Below are positions 16,365 to 24,622 of a DNA stretch of 58,584 nucleotides, one piece after another; position 1 is the stretch's first letter, and each line of letters starts with the position of its first letter. The translations under genes and the position numbers were made by a program. The notes beneath the pieces were generated by a model that made no database searches, was not told the DNA's origin, and saw only the letters and a program-made list of their open reading frames with translations. This DNA is from Thermoleophilia bacterium (GTDB lineage Bacteria > Actinomycetota > Thermoleophilia > BMS3ABIN01). The DNA lies in contig JACUUL010000007.1 in NCBI GenBank assembly GCA_014859345.1, forward strand, positions 1 through 58,584, given 5' to 3'.

Positions 16365-17810
16365 TCAGCCGAAATAAAGCTGCTCGCTTCCGATCAGGTG
16401 CAGCGCGGCCTGGGCTTTGCCTTCGATAACTCCCTCGGCGGCCTCGAATCCCATCATCATGGCATGATCCATGTTCACATAGGTAAAAAGTCCCTGGCGT
16501 CCACAGGTGATCAGGTTCTCAATCCCCGAGAGATGCCGCTTGGTCAGGGCCAGGTTGATGTCGAAGTCCGTGAGATAGACCGGATAAGTGGTGCTGGCCC
16601 GTTCGGTCCAGTAGCCTTCCACCCGGCTACGGTCCGTAAGGCCGGCGGATTCCAGGTCGTCGATGCAGCGCTCATAGAGCCAATCAGCTGATTGATCCCA
16701 GATCTCATCTCCCCGGTCGCAGCTGATCTCCAGAGTCAGGGAGGTCCGGTTCCAGGGGGCTGCCATGGGCGTGAAGTTCCGCATCTCCGAGAGCCGGTTG
16801 AACAGGACACTATTATCGGCAAAGTAGATCCAGTGGTCTGAGGTTACCTTATGCTGGTTGAGCATCAGGAAGAGGAACTTCGTGGAGCGGAACCTCAGGT
16901 TTCCGGCGGCGGCGGTAATCTCCCGGGGGGCCGCCGGCTCCGCCATGAGCACCAGGTCGTTGATCGGCAAAGTTGATATGACAAAATCCGCGGGAACTTC
17001 TTCCACCTTGCCTACGGAACTGACAACGACCCCGCTGGCAGCGCCGTTCCCGTCCAGCAGCAACTTGTCAACGTTGGTGCCGATCCTGACCCTGCCGCCG
17101 GCAGATTCGGTTTCCGCCCGCAGCCTCTCGCAGATGTGCCCGATGCCCGCCATGGGGTAAAAGAATTCGCTCACATAGGGTGAGTGGGTGTATTCGTAGG
17201 GGTTGCGAATCTGACGTTTTTCGTTAAAGAGACGCACAAACGCGTCCCACAGGCTCTCCACCGCGATCCGCTGAGCCGCCCAGCGAACGGACATCTGCGT
17301 CGGCGGCACACCCCACACCTTTTCCGTGTAAGGTCCGAAGAAGTAATTATAGAGCTCGGCGCCGAACCGGCTTTTGCACCAGGACTCGAAATTTCTGTCC
17401 TTCGCCGGCATCACCCGCCTTCGGGCCGCCGCGGCCATGTAGCTGGCGGCGCATTTCACCACCTGCCGGAAATCCATCACTGAAAAGATGTTTTCCGCCT
17501 TGAGCGGGTACTGAAAGTAACGGTTGTCAAAATAAAAGTGGGTGTTGCGCACCCGCCGGTCCAGGGCCCCCTTCAGCAGGTCGGCCACCTCGTCAACCAG
17601 GGCGTCATTGCGCGTATGATACCGGTGCGGCCCGTAGTCGAATATATATCCATCCCGGCTGAAGGTCGTCGCCAGGCCGCCGGTGAAAGGGTTGCGGTCT
17701 ATGACCGTCACCGGATAGCCCTGCCCGGAGAGCTTCCACGCCGCCGAAAGGCCGGTCAGACCGGCGCCGAGTATGACTATGCGGGATTTGTTGTTGCTTT
17801 CGACGTTCAA
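16365..17810 (-). CDS. UDP-galactopyranose mutase-like FAD protein
   Basis: This is a 481-residue flavoprotein. The N-terminal FAD fold is V-I-L-G-A-G-L-T-G-L-S-A-A, followed by G-G-L-A-T-T-F and F-D-Y-G-P-H-R-Y-H-T, the arrangement seen in amine-oxidase-like nucleotide-sugar flavoenzymes and UDP-galactopyranose mutase relatives. A central F-F-G-P-Y-T-E-K-V-W-G motif also matches that group. The start is TTG. It lies between the carbamoyltransferase and a GT-C-like membrane protein, with galE further upstream, which supports a sugar role. A protoporphyrinogen-oxidase-like or desaturase role is possible. Confidence 0.75.
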   Translation of the reverse strand: MNVESNNKSRIVILGAGLTGLSAAWKLSGQGYPVTVIDRNPFTGGLATTFSRDGYIFDYGPHRYHTRNDALVDEVADLLKGALDRRVRNTHFYFDNRYFQYPLKAENIFSVMDFRQVVKCAASYMAAAARRRVMPAKDRNFESWCKSRFGAELYNYFFGPYTEKVWGVPPTQMSVRWAAQRIAVESLWDAFVRLFNEKRQIRNPYEYTHSPYVSEFFYPMAGIGHICERLRAETESAGGRVRIGTNVDKLLLDGNGAASGVVVSSVGKVEEVPADFVISTLPINDLVLMAEPAAPREITAAAGNLRFRSTKFLFLMLNQHKVTSDHWIYFADNSVLFNRLSEMRNFTPMAAPWNRTSLTLEISCDRGDEIWDQSADWLYERCIDDLESAGLTDRSRVEGYWTERASTTYPVYLTDFDINLALTKRHLSGIENLITCGRQGLFTYVNMDHAMMMGFEAAEGVIEGKAQAALHLIGSEQLYFG

Positions 17811-17835
17811 TTTCTTCTCACAGTTTACTCAAAAA

Positions 17836-19662
17836 TCACCGGCGGCGGTAAGCTACGATCTCATCCGTCTCAGCGAACTTCTCCATATCCAGATAGCCCG
17901 TGACAAATGCGTCGACGCGTTCAAGCGCCTCCGGGGTCAATTCTGACGGAAATCGCAGGAAAGCGCGGTTGTAATAAACCTCCGGCGAGGTCTTGTGGGC
18001 CACGATGAAGGAAACCCGGTAGCGCTCCCGGAATCGGGCGATCGCCTCCGGGTCGCGGTCCAGCTCCGAAGGCTCCAGGTCCACGGGATTGGCCAGAAAG
18101 GCCAGGACGGGCGTATAAAGTCCTTCAAACAGCAGTTCTTTGGGCGCCCGGGCCAGCATACCACCCACCATCGGCCGCTGATGCGCGAGCTGGAAAAGCT
18201 GGGTATAGGTCCTTTCAATGCCGGTGACATGCGCTCCCGCCTCCCATCCCAGCGGCAGGGTGATGACCGAACCCGGCTGCTCGCTGGCGGCAATCTCTGA
18301 GTATACCGGCGGCGCGGTGGTGGAAGTCATCTGCAGCAGCGGCTTGTATTCGATGAAGATTCCCAATAATAACAATGCTGTGGCTGCCGGCACCGCCAAG
18401 CCTGCCCAATTACGATCGCGGGATCTCCGCCTGAGGTAGCCGAACAGGGCGGAAGCGCCGTAGCCGGCCAGGATGGCCACCGCCAGCATGGTTATGATCG
18501 AAAACCGGGCCGGCACGCGCACCGTATTGATGATCGGTATCTTCGTGATAATCAGATAAGGACCGTAATGCGTTATGATCCTGTGGCCGAAGCTCAGGTT
18601 CGGTCCCAGAGCCAGCAACGCGAACATCACCGCGGCCATGGCCCAGAGCCAGAGGCCCCGCTGGCGGCGGAACCGCCAGGCTGCGCCGATAGCCAGCAGA
18701 ACCGGCAGCCAGCCAAGAAAAGTGTTCTCGATGTTCCGTCCCCTGAATCGGGAAAAAGCGGAACCAAAAAACTCAGAATGCTGAGAGGGAACGAAGAAAG
18801 ACAGGAACTCCCTGGCGTAAAGATGCGCCCAGCTGGCCGGAAAAGAGAAATAGTCTCCCCGGGCCGCCCGTTCGCCAGCGGCCGCCAGCAGCATGGGCGA
18901 AAACAGCGCCACGAAGACGGCGCCCGACGCCATGATGCCAAGAAGTAACAGGCCCCAGCGGCGGAATGCGGCGGGAGACCGTTCAAGCGGAATATTGAAG
19001 AGAAAGTAAAACCCGGAAAAGATGATCAGAAGAACCGCGTAGTACTCGGTATCGTAGGCGGTCATTGCCAGGGCCAGGCCGGCCAGGGAAAAATAAATCC
19101 AGGGACGCCCGCCGCCACCCGCAAGCGACTCCTTTCCCCTGATGATGAGCAGAATGTAAACCGGAATGAGAATGGTCGCCAGCAACTGCAGGTGTCCCAG
19201 GTGGTCCCAGCGGATCGCCGAAAAAGCAAAAAAGGCGCTGGCCAGAAAAGCCGGCAGGCGCTCACCCAGAAAATGAAAGGCAAGCAGGTAAGTGGCCAGG
19301 CCGGTCAGCACGAAAGTCAGAAGCACCACGATGTTGTAAGCCGCAGTTACCCCAACAAGGTATTGCAGGGGGATGCTGGCAAGACCCAGAAGCTTGGGAA
19401 TGCTGTGAAATGTCAGGCTGGCTCCCTCGGGATAAAAGAGGTACCCGGTATAGAGAAAATTTTCTCCGGGGCCGAACAGGGAAAATTTCAGCCACCAGAG
19501 GTTCCAGACCGACATGGCCCCGTCCTCCAGGCCGGCTGCCGCGAAGCTGCCCAAATGGAGCGCCAGGGGATACGTCATGACCAATGCCATCGCCAGGTAG
19601 GCCAGCGCCAAAACCGCCCATCTCCCGGCGGTCGATTTGAAGAAATTCAATCTGCTACCCAT
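17836..19662 (-). CDS. multispanning GT-C-like membrane protein
   Basis: This 608-residue membrane protein has about 11-12 TM helices, a first-loop acidic motif G-L-E-D-G-A-M-S-V-W-N and a soluble C-terminal part of roughly 170 residues. The layout fits GT-C glycosyltransferases of the PMT/YfhO type, which use polyprenyl-phosphate sugars on the outer face. No nucleotide-sugar motif is visible. It probably transfers a sugar to the surface glycan or protein of this locus. The exact family and acceptor cannot be told by eye. Confidence 0.65.
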   Translation of the reverse strand: MGSRLNFFKSTAGRWAVLALAYLAMALVMTYPLALHLGSFAAAGLEDGAMSVWNLWWLKFSLFGPGENFLYTGYLFYPEGASLTFHSIPKLLGLASIPLQYLVGVTAAYNIVVLLTFVLTGLATYLLAFHFLGERLPAFLASAFFAFSAIRWDHLGHLQLLATILIPVYILLIIRGKESLAGGGGRPWIYFSLAGLALAMTAYDTEYYAVLLIIFSGFYFLFNIPLERSPAAFRRWGLLLLGIMASGAVFVALFSPMLLAAAGERAARGDYFSFPASWAHLYAREFLSFFVPSQHSEFFGSAFSRFRGRNIENTFLGWLPVLLAIGAAWRFRRQRGLWLWAMAAVMFALLALGPNLSFGHRIITHYGPYLIITKIPIINTVRVPARFSIITMLAVAILAGYGASALFGYLRRRSRDRNWAGLAVPAATALLLLGIFIEYKPLLQMTSTTAPPVYSEIAASEQPGSVITLPLGWEAGAHVTGIERTYTQLFQLAHQRPMVGGMLARAPKELLFEGLYTPVLAFLANPVDLEPSELDRDPEAIARFRERYRVSFIVAHKTSPEVYYNRAFLRFPSELTPEALERVDAFVTGYLDMEKFAETDEIVAYRRR

Positions 19663-19781
19663 AGTCTTGCCGCTCTTCGTGATATGGCTTCCTCGTGATT
19701 ATAAGCCCATGGTCTTAACATGACAATTAAGATCATAAATCAAGTAACCGTCGCGACGCGTCGCGGAGGGGCGGACTTTTA

Positions 19782-20756
19782 CTAGGCGTAACCGCGAGGG
19801 TGACGGCTGTGCCATTCCCAGGCGCTGCCGATGATGGCATCAAGATCAGGCTGCTGCTGGCTCCAGCCCAGCTCAGCTGAGATCTTCCGGGAACTGGCAA
19901 CCAGCCGGGCGGGATCGCCCGGGCGGCGGCCCGTTTCACGCGTCCTGATGTTTTTGCCGGTGACGCGGCGGGCGCTTTCGATTACTTCGCGAACAGAATA
20001 TCCCCTGCCATTCCCCAGGTTATAATGGATGCTGTCCTCATCGAGATTATCCAGCGCCAGCAGATGCGCCCGGGCCAGATCCTCGATGTGGATGAAATCA
20101 CGGATGCATGTCCCGTCCGGGGTTGGATAATCGGAACCATAGATCTCCACGAAATCGAGCTGGCCGAGTACTGTTTTCAGCACCAGGGGTATAAGGTGGC
20201 TTTCCGGCTCATGGTCCTCTCCCTTTCCCCGGGAGGCTCCGGCGGCGTTGAAATACCTCAGCGCGGCGTGCTTGATGCCGTAAACGTCATCGTACCAGTC
20301 AAGAACGCGTTCGAACATCAGCTTTGAACTCCCGTAGGCATTGGTTGGCTGCTTGGGATGATCCTCAGCGATCAGCTCAGTGAGGGGGTTGCCATAAACG
20401 GCGCAGCTGGAGGAGAACAGTATCCTGCCGGTTCCGGCCGCGACCATCGCTTCCAACATCTTCACCGGCCGGCAGGTATTGTTGCGGAAGTACTTGCCGG
20501 GGTCGGACATGGACTCGCCCGGATCCACAAAGCCGGCCATATGAACGACAGCGTCTATTTCTGATTGCCTGAGTGTCGCTTCCACGAGATCGCGGTCGCC
20601 GACATCGCCGACGACCAGCCTGGCGTCCGGGTGCACCGCTTCCCGGTGGCCCATGACGAGGTTGTCAAAGACAACTACCTCATGGCCCGCCTCGAGACAC
20701 GATTCAGCGAGAACGCAGCCGATGTAGCCCGCTCCGCCTGTGATCAGGATGTTCAC
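19782..20756 (-). CDS. galE: UDP-glucose 4-epimerase
   Basis: This 324-residue extended short-chain dehydrogenase has the NAD-binding I-T-G-G-A-G-Y-I-G near residue 5, the catalytic S-S-S-C-A-V-Y-G and Y-G-S-S-K (Tyr/Lys pair) near 124-153, and the family motif R-Y-F-N-A-A-G-A. It interconverts UDP-Glc and UDP-Gal, which would feed the UGM-like enzyme downstream. The start is GTG with AGAGGAGAAT before it. It is first in the glycan gene run; about 120 bp separate it from the membrane protein, so a second promoter is possible. Confidence 0.95.
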   Translation of the reverse strand: MNILITGGAGYIGCVLAESCLEAGHEVVVFDNLVMGHREAVHPDARLVVGDVGDRDLVEATLRQSEIDAVVHMAGFVDPGESMSDPGKYFRNNTCRPVKMLEAMVAAGTGRILFSSSCAVYGNPLTELIAEDHPKQPTNAYGSSKLMFERVLDWYDDVYGIKHAALRYFNAAGASRGKGEDHEPESHLIPLVLKTVLGQLDFVEIYGSDYPTPDGTCIRDFIHIEDLARAHLLALDNLDEDSIHYNLGNGRGYSVREVIESARRVTGKNIRTRETGRRPGDPARLVASSRKISAELGWSQQQPDLDAIIGSAWEWHSRHPRGYA

Positions 20757-21066
20757 ATTCTCCTCTTGCTGGTATCGGTTTGAACCGTGTCACCCGCTCC
20801 CCCGGCTTTCTGCAGTCCCAATCCGGCCGACTCCTGACCGGAGCCCGGGTACTGAACCCGGGAACGTCCCAGGCAGAAAAATTACCGGCTTATCGTAGAT
20901 ATTATGAAGACGGCGGAGGGGCTTGCCAAGTGCGTGGACTGCCGGAGCCGGTTACCCTGGCGCCGGCTGTAAATGTTTCCGCGACCTCGATCCGTGGTAA
21001 GTATCATGAAATTTTGAATATAATGATGGCCGGTTTCTGCCAAATCAAAAAAAAGGAGACAGCAAG
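20757..21066. promoter_or_regulatory. divergent intergenic region with candidate ferredoxin promoter
   Basis: About 310 bp without a credible gene separate galE (minus) from the ferredoxin (plus). A TATAAT box sits at 21019-21024 in an AT-rich patch, about 43 bp before the ferredoxin start, and AAAAAGGAGAC forms its ribosome binding site. I see no convincing -35 element at the right spacing, so the promoter call is tentative. The galE promoter should lie near 20760-20850. Confidence 0.35.
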
Positions 21067-21261
21067 ATGAAAGTACGCTTGGAACCGAGAGACGAATGCC
21101 TGGGCGACGGCATCTGCGCCGACGAGTGTCCCGAGGTGTTTGAAATGGATGAAGACGGGCTGGCTACAGTCATCAATGACAGTCCTGATGAAAGTCTGCG
21201 CGAGGCGGTTCAGAACGCTGCTGATGAATGTCCGGCCGAGATCATCATCATCGAAGAATAG
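21067..21261 (+). CDS. single-cluster ferredoxin with Asp in the CxxDxxC motif
   Basis: This is a 64-residue acidic ferredoxin. The cluster motif is C-L-G-D-G-I-C-A-D-E-C-P, with the last ligand in D-E-C-P-A-E near the C-terminus. The second cluster position is Asp instead of Cys, as in the Pyrococcus furiosus ferredoxin, where the cluster can be [3Fe-4S] or Asp-ligated [4Fe-4S]. It is cytoplasmic, with a strong Shine-Dalgarno. It could serve as low-potential carrier for FixABCX or other flavoenzymes here, but that pairing is only inferred. Confidence 0.92.
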   Translation: MKVRLEPRDECLGDGICADECPEVFEMDEDGLATVINDSPDESLREAVQNAADECPAEIIIIEE

Positions 21262-21326
21262 GCCGCAGAATCGTACGGGGACGGTTTAAGGAGGCAGCGG
21301 AAATACTCCAGGAGGAAGGATAAATA

Positions 21327-21746
21327 ATGAAGTTCTCTGCAAAGCTGATTTTATTGATAATAGCCGTTCTTCTGGCTCTGCCGGTTATGGCGGGGGCCAT
21401 GTGTCCCGGAGATGATGAAGAGGAGGCACCGCCGGATGAGGTCATGACCGACACGGTTCCTGAAGCTCCAGCCGATCCCCCGCCGATATTTACTCCCGTC
21501 TCCGTCGAGGTGTCCATCTCCGGCTTAAATTACGTTCCGGAGGAAGTCACTACCGACCGGGGTGCTACGGTCATTTGGACGAATAACGATTCAGTGGACC
21601 ACACCGTGACCGCTGACGACGCGAGCTTCGATTCCGGGACAATTAGCCAGGGGGAATCTTTTAAGTACATCTTCAACCAGTCCGGCTCTTATCCCTATCA
21701 TTGCGCCATCCATCCCGAAATGACGGGTATGGTTACCGTCAGGTAG
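21327..21746 (+). CDS. cupredoxin (plastocyanin/azurin-like), secreted lipoprotein
   Basis: This 139-residue protein has a signal peptide of about 24 residues ending M-A-G-A-M-C, compatible with a lipobox, then an acidic/proline linker. The cupredoxin domain at about 55-139 has type 1 copper ligands: His in V-D-H-T-V, then Cys, His and Met in Y-H-C-A-I-H-P-E-M. It is an exported copper electron carrier. The Shine-Dalgarno CAGGAGGAAGG is strong. It follows the ferredoxin by 65 bp and precedes the Grx-TrxR fusion. Confidence 0.92.
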   Translation: MKFSAKLILLIIAVLLALPVMAGAMCPGDDEEEAPPDEVMTDTVPEAPADPPPIFTPVSVEVSISGLNYVPEEVTTDRGATVIWTNNDSVDHTVTADDASFDSGTISQGESFKYIFNQSGSYPYHCAIHPEMTGMVTVR

Positions 21747-21842
21747 AGGAGAATAAGAGGTTGGGGCAGATTCACTCTGCCGGTCGATGTCAGCGCGGCT
21801 GCCGCAGCCCTGCTGGCTAACCTGAATAGGTGGTGAAATTCC

Positions 21843-23042
21843 TTGACGTCGCCCGTAACTCTATACTCGACTCCCCTTTGACCGTACTGCATCCGGCTCA
21901 AGGATCTTCTCCGTGAGAGAGGAATAGAGTTCAAGGACGTCGACGTCTCGGCCGATATCGAGGCTCTCCTGGAAATGAAGGAGAAAACCGGCCGGAGCTA
22001 CGTGCCGCAGATCATGATCGGTGATGAGCACGTAGGCAGCTATGACGAGTTCATGCTCAGGGACGCCAGGGGAGAGATCGACCAGATGCTGGGCGTCCGC
22101 CGGGAGAAAAAGGCCGAGGCGGGACCGCCGGAATATGACCTGATAATCATCGGTGGCGGGCCCGCGGGGCTGACCGCGGCGGTTTACGCCGCCCGCAAGA
22201 ACATGAAGACCGTAATCGTCGCCGATCAGCTCGGGGGACAGCCCATGGTGACCTGGGGCATCGAGAACTATATGGGCTTCCAGTACATCACCGGACCGGA
22301 GCTGATGGAGAAGTTTGAGGAGCAGGCTGTCCAGTTCAGGATCGACCAGGAGGTGGGCCAGCCGGTCACGAAGCTCGAGCTGGACGGGCGCATGAAGAAA
22401 GTGACTACTGCCGACGGGCGGGTCTATTCGGGCCGAACGGTAATAATCGCTTCCGGCAAGCGTTCGCGGCAACTGGGCATTCCGGGTGAAAAGGAGTATG
22501 CCGGCTGCGGCGTCAGCTACTGCGCCACCTGCGACGGCCCGCTTTTTCGGGGCGAAGAAGTGATGGTCGCCGGGGGCGGCAACTCGGGCATGCAGGCGGC
22601 GCTGGAGCTGGCGGCCCTGTGCCCCCGGGTACACCTGGTTTCACTTACCGAGTTGAGCGGGGATGAAATCCTGGTTGACAAGGTCATGGCTGAAGAGCGC
22701 ATCAGCAAGCATATCCGGTGGCAGCCGGTCAGGATCGGCGGCAATACTTGTGTGGAATCGGCGACGATCGAGTCCGTTGAGAGCAGCGACCGGCTGGAGC
22801 TTGCCGTGAAGGCGGTTTTCATAGAGATCGGGCTGGAGCCCAACACCAGTTTCGCTGTCAATCTTCTGGAGCTCAACCGGCAGAAGGAGATCGTGGTCGA
22901 CTGCGAGGGCCGCACCGGCGTGGAGGGAGTCTTTGCAGCCGGCGACGTCACCCAGGTGCGCGACAAGCAGATCGTGGTGGCCGCCGGCGAGGGGGCCAAG
23001 GCAGCGTTGTCGGCGCACGAATACCTGCTTGGACAGAGGTAG
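21843..23042 (+). CDS. selenocysteine-containing glutaredoxin-thioredoxin reductase fusion (UGA read through)
   Basis: A conventional ORF begins only at ATG 21975 and yields a thioredoxin reductase with a headless glutaredoxin fragment. Reading upstream in the same frame gives a full glutaredoxin N-terminus from TTG 21843 (Shine-Dalgarno AGGTGGTGA, 6-nt spacing): V-T-L-Y-S-T-P-L-[UGA]-P-Y-C-I-R-L-K-D-L-L. The UGA at 21879-21881 sits exactly at the first active-site Cys, so the motif is U-P-Y-C. The rest is normal: cis-Pro V-P-Q-I and I-G-D-E-H-V-G-S-Y. The reductase has FAD I-G-G-G-P-A-G, redox C-A-T-C near 227-230 and NADPH G-G-G-N-S-G. Total 399 residues. A point mutation or sequencing error in a Cys codon is the alternative; selABCD lie outside the window. 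Confidence 0.75.
21905..21923 (+). promoter_or_regulatory. candidate bacterial SECIS hairpin
   Basis: Seven contiguous base pairs (21905-21911 with 21917-21923, one G-U) close a 5-nt loop CGUGA. The loop starts 31 nt after the UGA and has G at its second position. This fits the general bacterial SECIS rule of an apical loop roughly 16-37 nt downstream with a G in its first two bases. The pairing was worked out by hand, without energy calculation. Confidence 0.55.
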
Positions 23043-23155
23043 TCAAGGAGCTTCACATATAAATCCGGTACGCCTTTCTTTTACCCATGACGCAGGGAAA
23101 GGTGTCCGCCGGAATCAGCGTGTAGCGCGCGCGAAAAGTATTTGAAGGACCGTCT

Positions 23156-24487
23156 ATGGACCTGCGTGGCCATGCCATGAAGATTATCGAAGCGGCTCTG
23201 GCGGCCGTCGAGCCCGGGAAGCTGACCAGGCAGGCGCTCGCCGTTTCCGGGGGAGGTATCGATCTGGACGGCTACCGCCTCGATCTCTCCCGGGTACGCG
23301 ACATCTATCTGCTTGGCATGGGCAAGGCCGCCGCCACGATGGCGCGGGGGGCGGAATCGGTGCTGAAAGGCCGCATCTCGGCGGGCTTGGTGGTGGTCAA
23401 GGACGGCTATGGCGTGCCCGGGCTGAAGTTCACCGAGGTTGTCGAGGCGGCGCATCCTTTGCCCGAGGAAAGGAACATTGCGGCCGCGCGCCGCGTCCTC
23501 GAGCTGGCCGAGCGGGCGGATGAGGACAGTCTGGTGATATTCTTGGTTTCCGGCGGCAGCTCGGCTCTGCTGACGCTGCCGGCTCCCGGAGTCAGCCTCG
23601 AGGACCTGCGCCGGGTCACCGAGGCGCTCCTGAAAAGCGGCGCCGCCATCGGCGAGATCAACGCGGTGCGCAAGCACATAACCGGGGTCGGAGGGGGCCG
23701 GCTGGCCGCGGCGGCGGCGCCGGCGCGGGTGTTGACTCTGATCGTATCCGATGTCATCGGCGACCGGCTTGATGTCATCGCCTCCGGACCAACGGTGCCC
23801 GACCGGAGCACTTTCGCTGAAGCCCTGGCTGTATTGCGTAAATACAATCTGTTTGATGAACTGCCTGAAATTATTCCGGCGCGCCTGCAGCAGGGAATAG
23901 CAGGGACCATCGACGAGACGCCCAAGCCGGGCGATCCGGTGTTTGCCCGGGCTCATGCGCGTATTATCGCCTCCAACCGGAACGCTGTGGATGCCGCGGC
24001 GCGGGCGGCGGGCGGTCTGGGTTATGAAGTAACGAGGATGAAGCCGCTGCTGGGAGAGGCGAGGGTCAGGGGCAAGGAGTTTGCCGAGCTGGTCCGGCGG
24101 CAGGAAGAACCGGGGAAACACGGTTTCAGGCCGGCCTGCGTCATAGCCGGCGGCGAGACCACGGTGGCGGTACGCGGTCCCGGCGCGGGTGGCAGGGCCC
24201 AGGAGTTCGCCCTGGCTGCCGCGCTGGAGATGGAGGGCCTCAGGAATTCGCTGATCTTCGGCTTCGGCACCGACGGCACCGACGGCCCCACTGAAGCCGC
24301 CGGCGCCTTCGCCGACGGAAGCACTCTGGCACGCGCCCGCGCCGCCGGACTGGACCCCGCCCGGCATCTGGCCCAAAACGACGCGTATCCACTCTTCGCG
24401 GCGCTGGATGACCTGATCGTCACCGGGCCCACGGGAACCAACGTGAATGATATCTACTGCGCGCTGATGCATAATCCCGATGCATGA
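23156..24487 (+). CDS. glycerate 2-kinase (MOFRL family)
   Basis: This 443-residue protein has the DUF4147 N-terminal domain with L-L-G-M-G-K-A-A-A-T-M near residue 55, F-L-V-S-G-G-S-S-A-L near 130 and N-A-V-R-K-H-I near 170. The C-terminal MOFRL domain has G-G-E-T-T-V-A-V-R-G-P-G-A-G-G-R-A-Q-E and G-T-D-G-T-D-G-P-T-E-A-A-G-A. It makes 2-phosphoglycerate from D-glycerate with ATP. The ATG at 23156 or at residue 8 could be the start. It stands between the reductase fusion and adenine deaminase, with no functional link evident. Confidence 0.92.
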   Translation: MDLRGHAMKIIEAALAAVEPGKLTRQALAVSGGGIDLDGYRLDLSRVRDIYLLGMGKAAATMARGAESVLKGRISAGLVVVKDGYGVPGLKFTEVVEAAHPLPEERNIAAARRVLELAERADEDSLVIFLVSGGSSALLTLPAPGVSLEDLRRVTEALLKSGAAIGEINAVRKHITGVGGGRLAAAAAPARVLTLIVSDVIGDRLDVIASGPTVPDRSTFAEALAVLRKYNLFDELPEIIPARLQQGIAGTIDETPKPGDPVFARAHARIIASNRNAVDAAARAAGGLGYEVTRMKPLLGEARVRGKEFAELVRRQEEPGKHGFRPACVIAGGETTVAVRGPGAGGRAQEFALAAALEMEGLRNSLIFGFGTDGTDGPTEAAGAFADGSTLARARAAGLDPARHLAQNDAYPLFAALDDLIVTGPTGTNVNDIYCALMHNPDA

Positions 24488-24622
24488 TCCAATCATATGA
24501 TGCGACCAACGGAGTGGGGTAATTTGTAATCTGGGTGGATAGAGAAGAAGGACCACCGCCATTTCTGCGCTGACAAGGAATGGAACTGTCGAACCAGACA
24601 TGGGATAACGGATAGCAGGCAA

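Noticed and set aside
20780-21070. 96-codon plus-strand ORF upstream of the ferredoxin
   Set aside because: No Shine-Dalgarno, overlaps the ferredoxin start and the likely promoter, and the composition is not protein-like.
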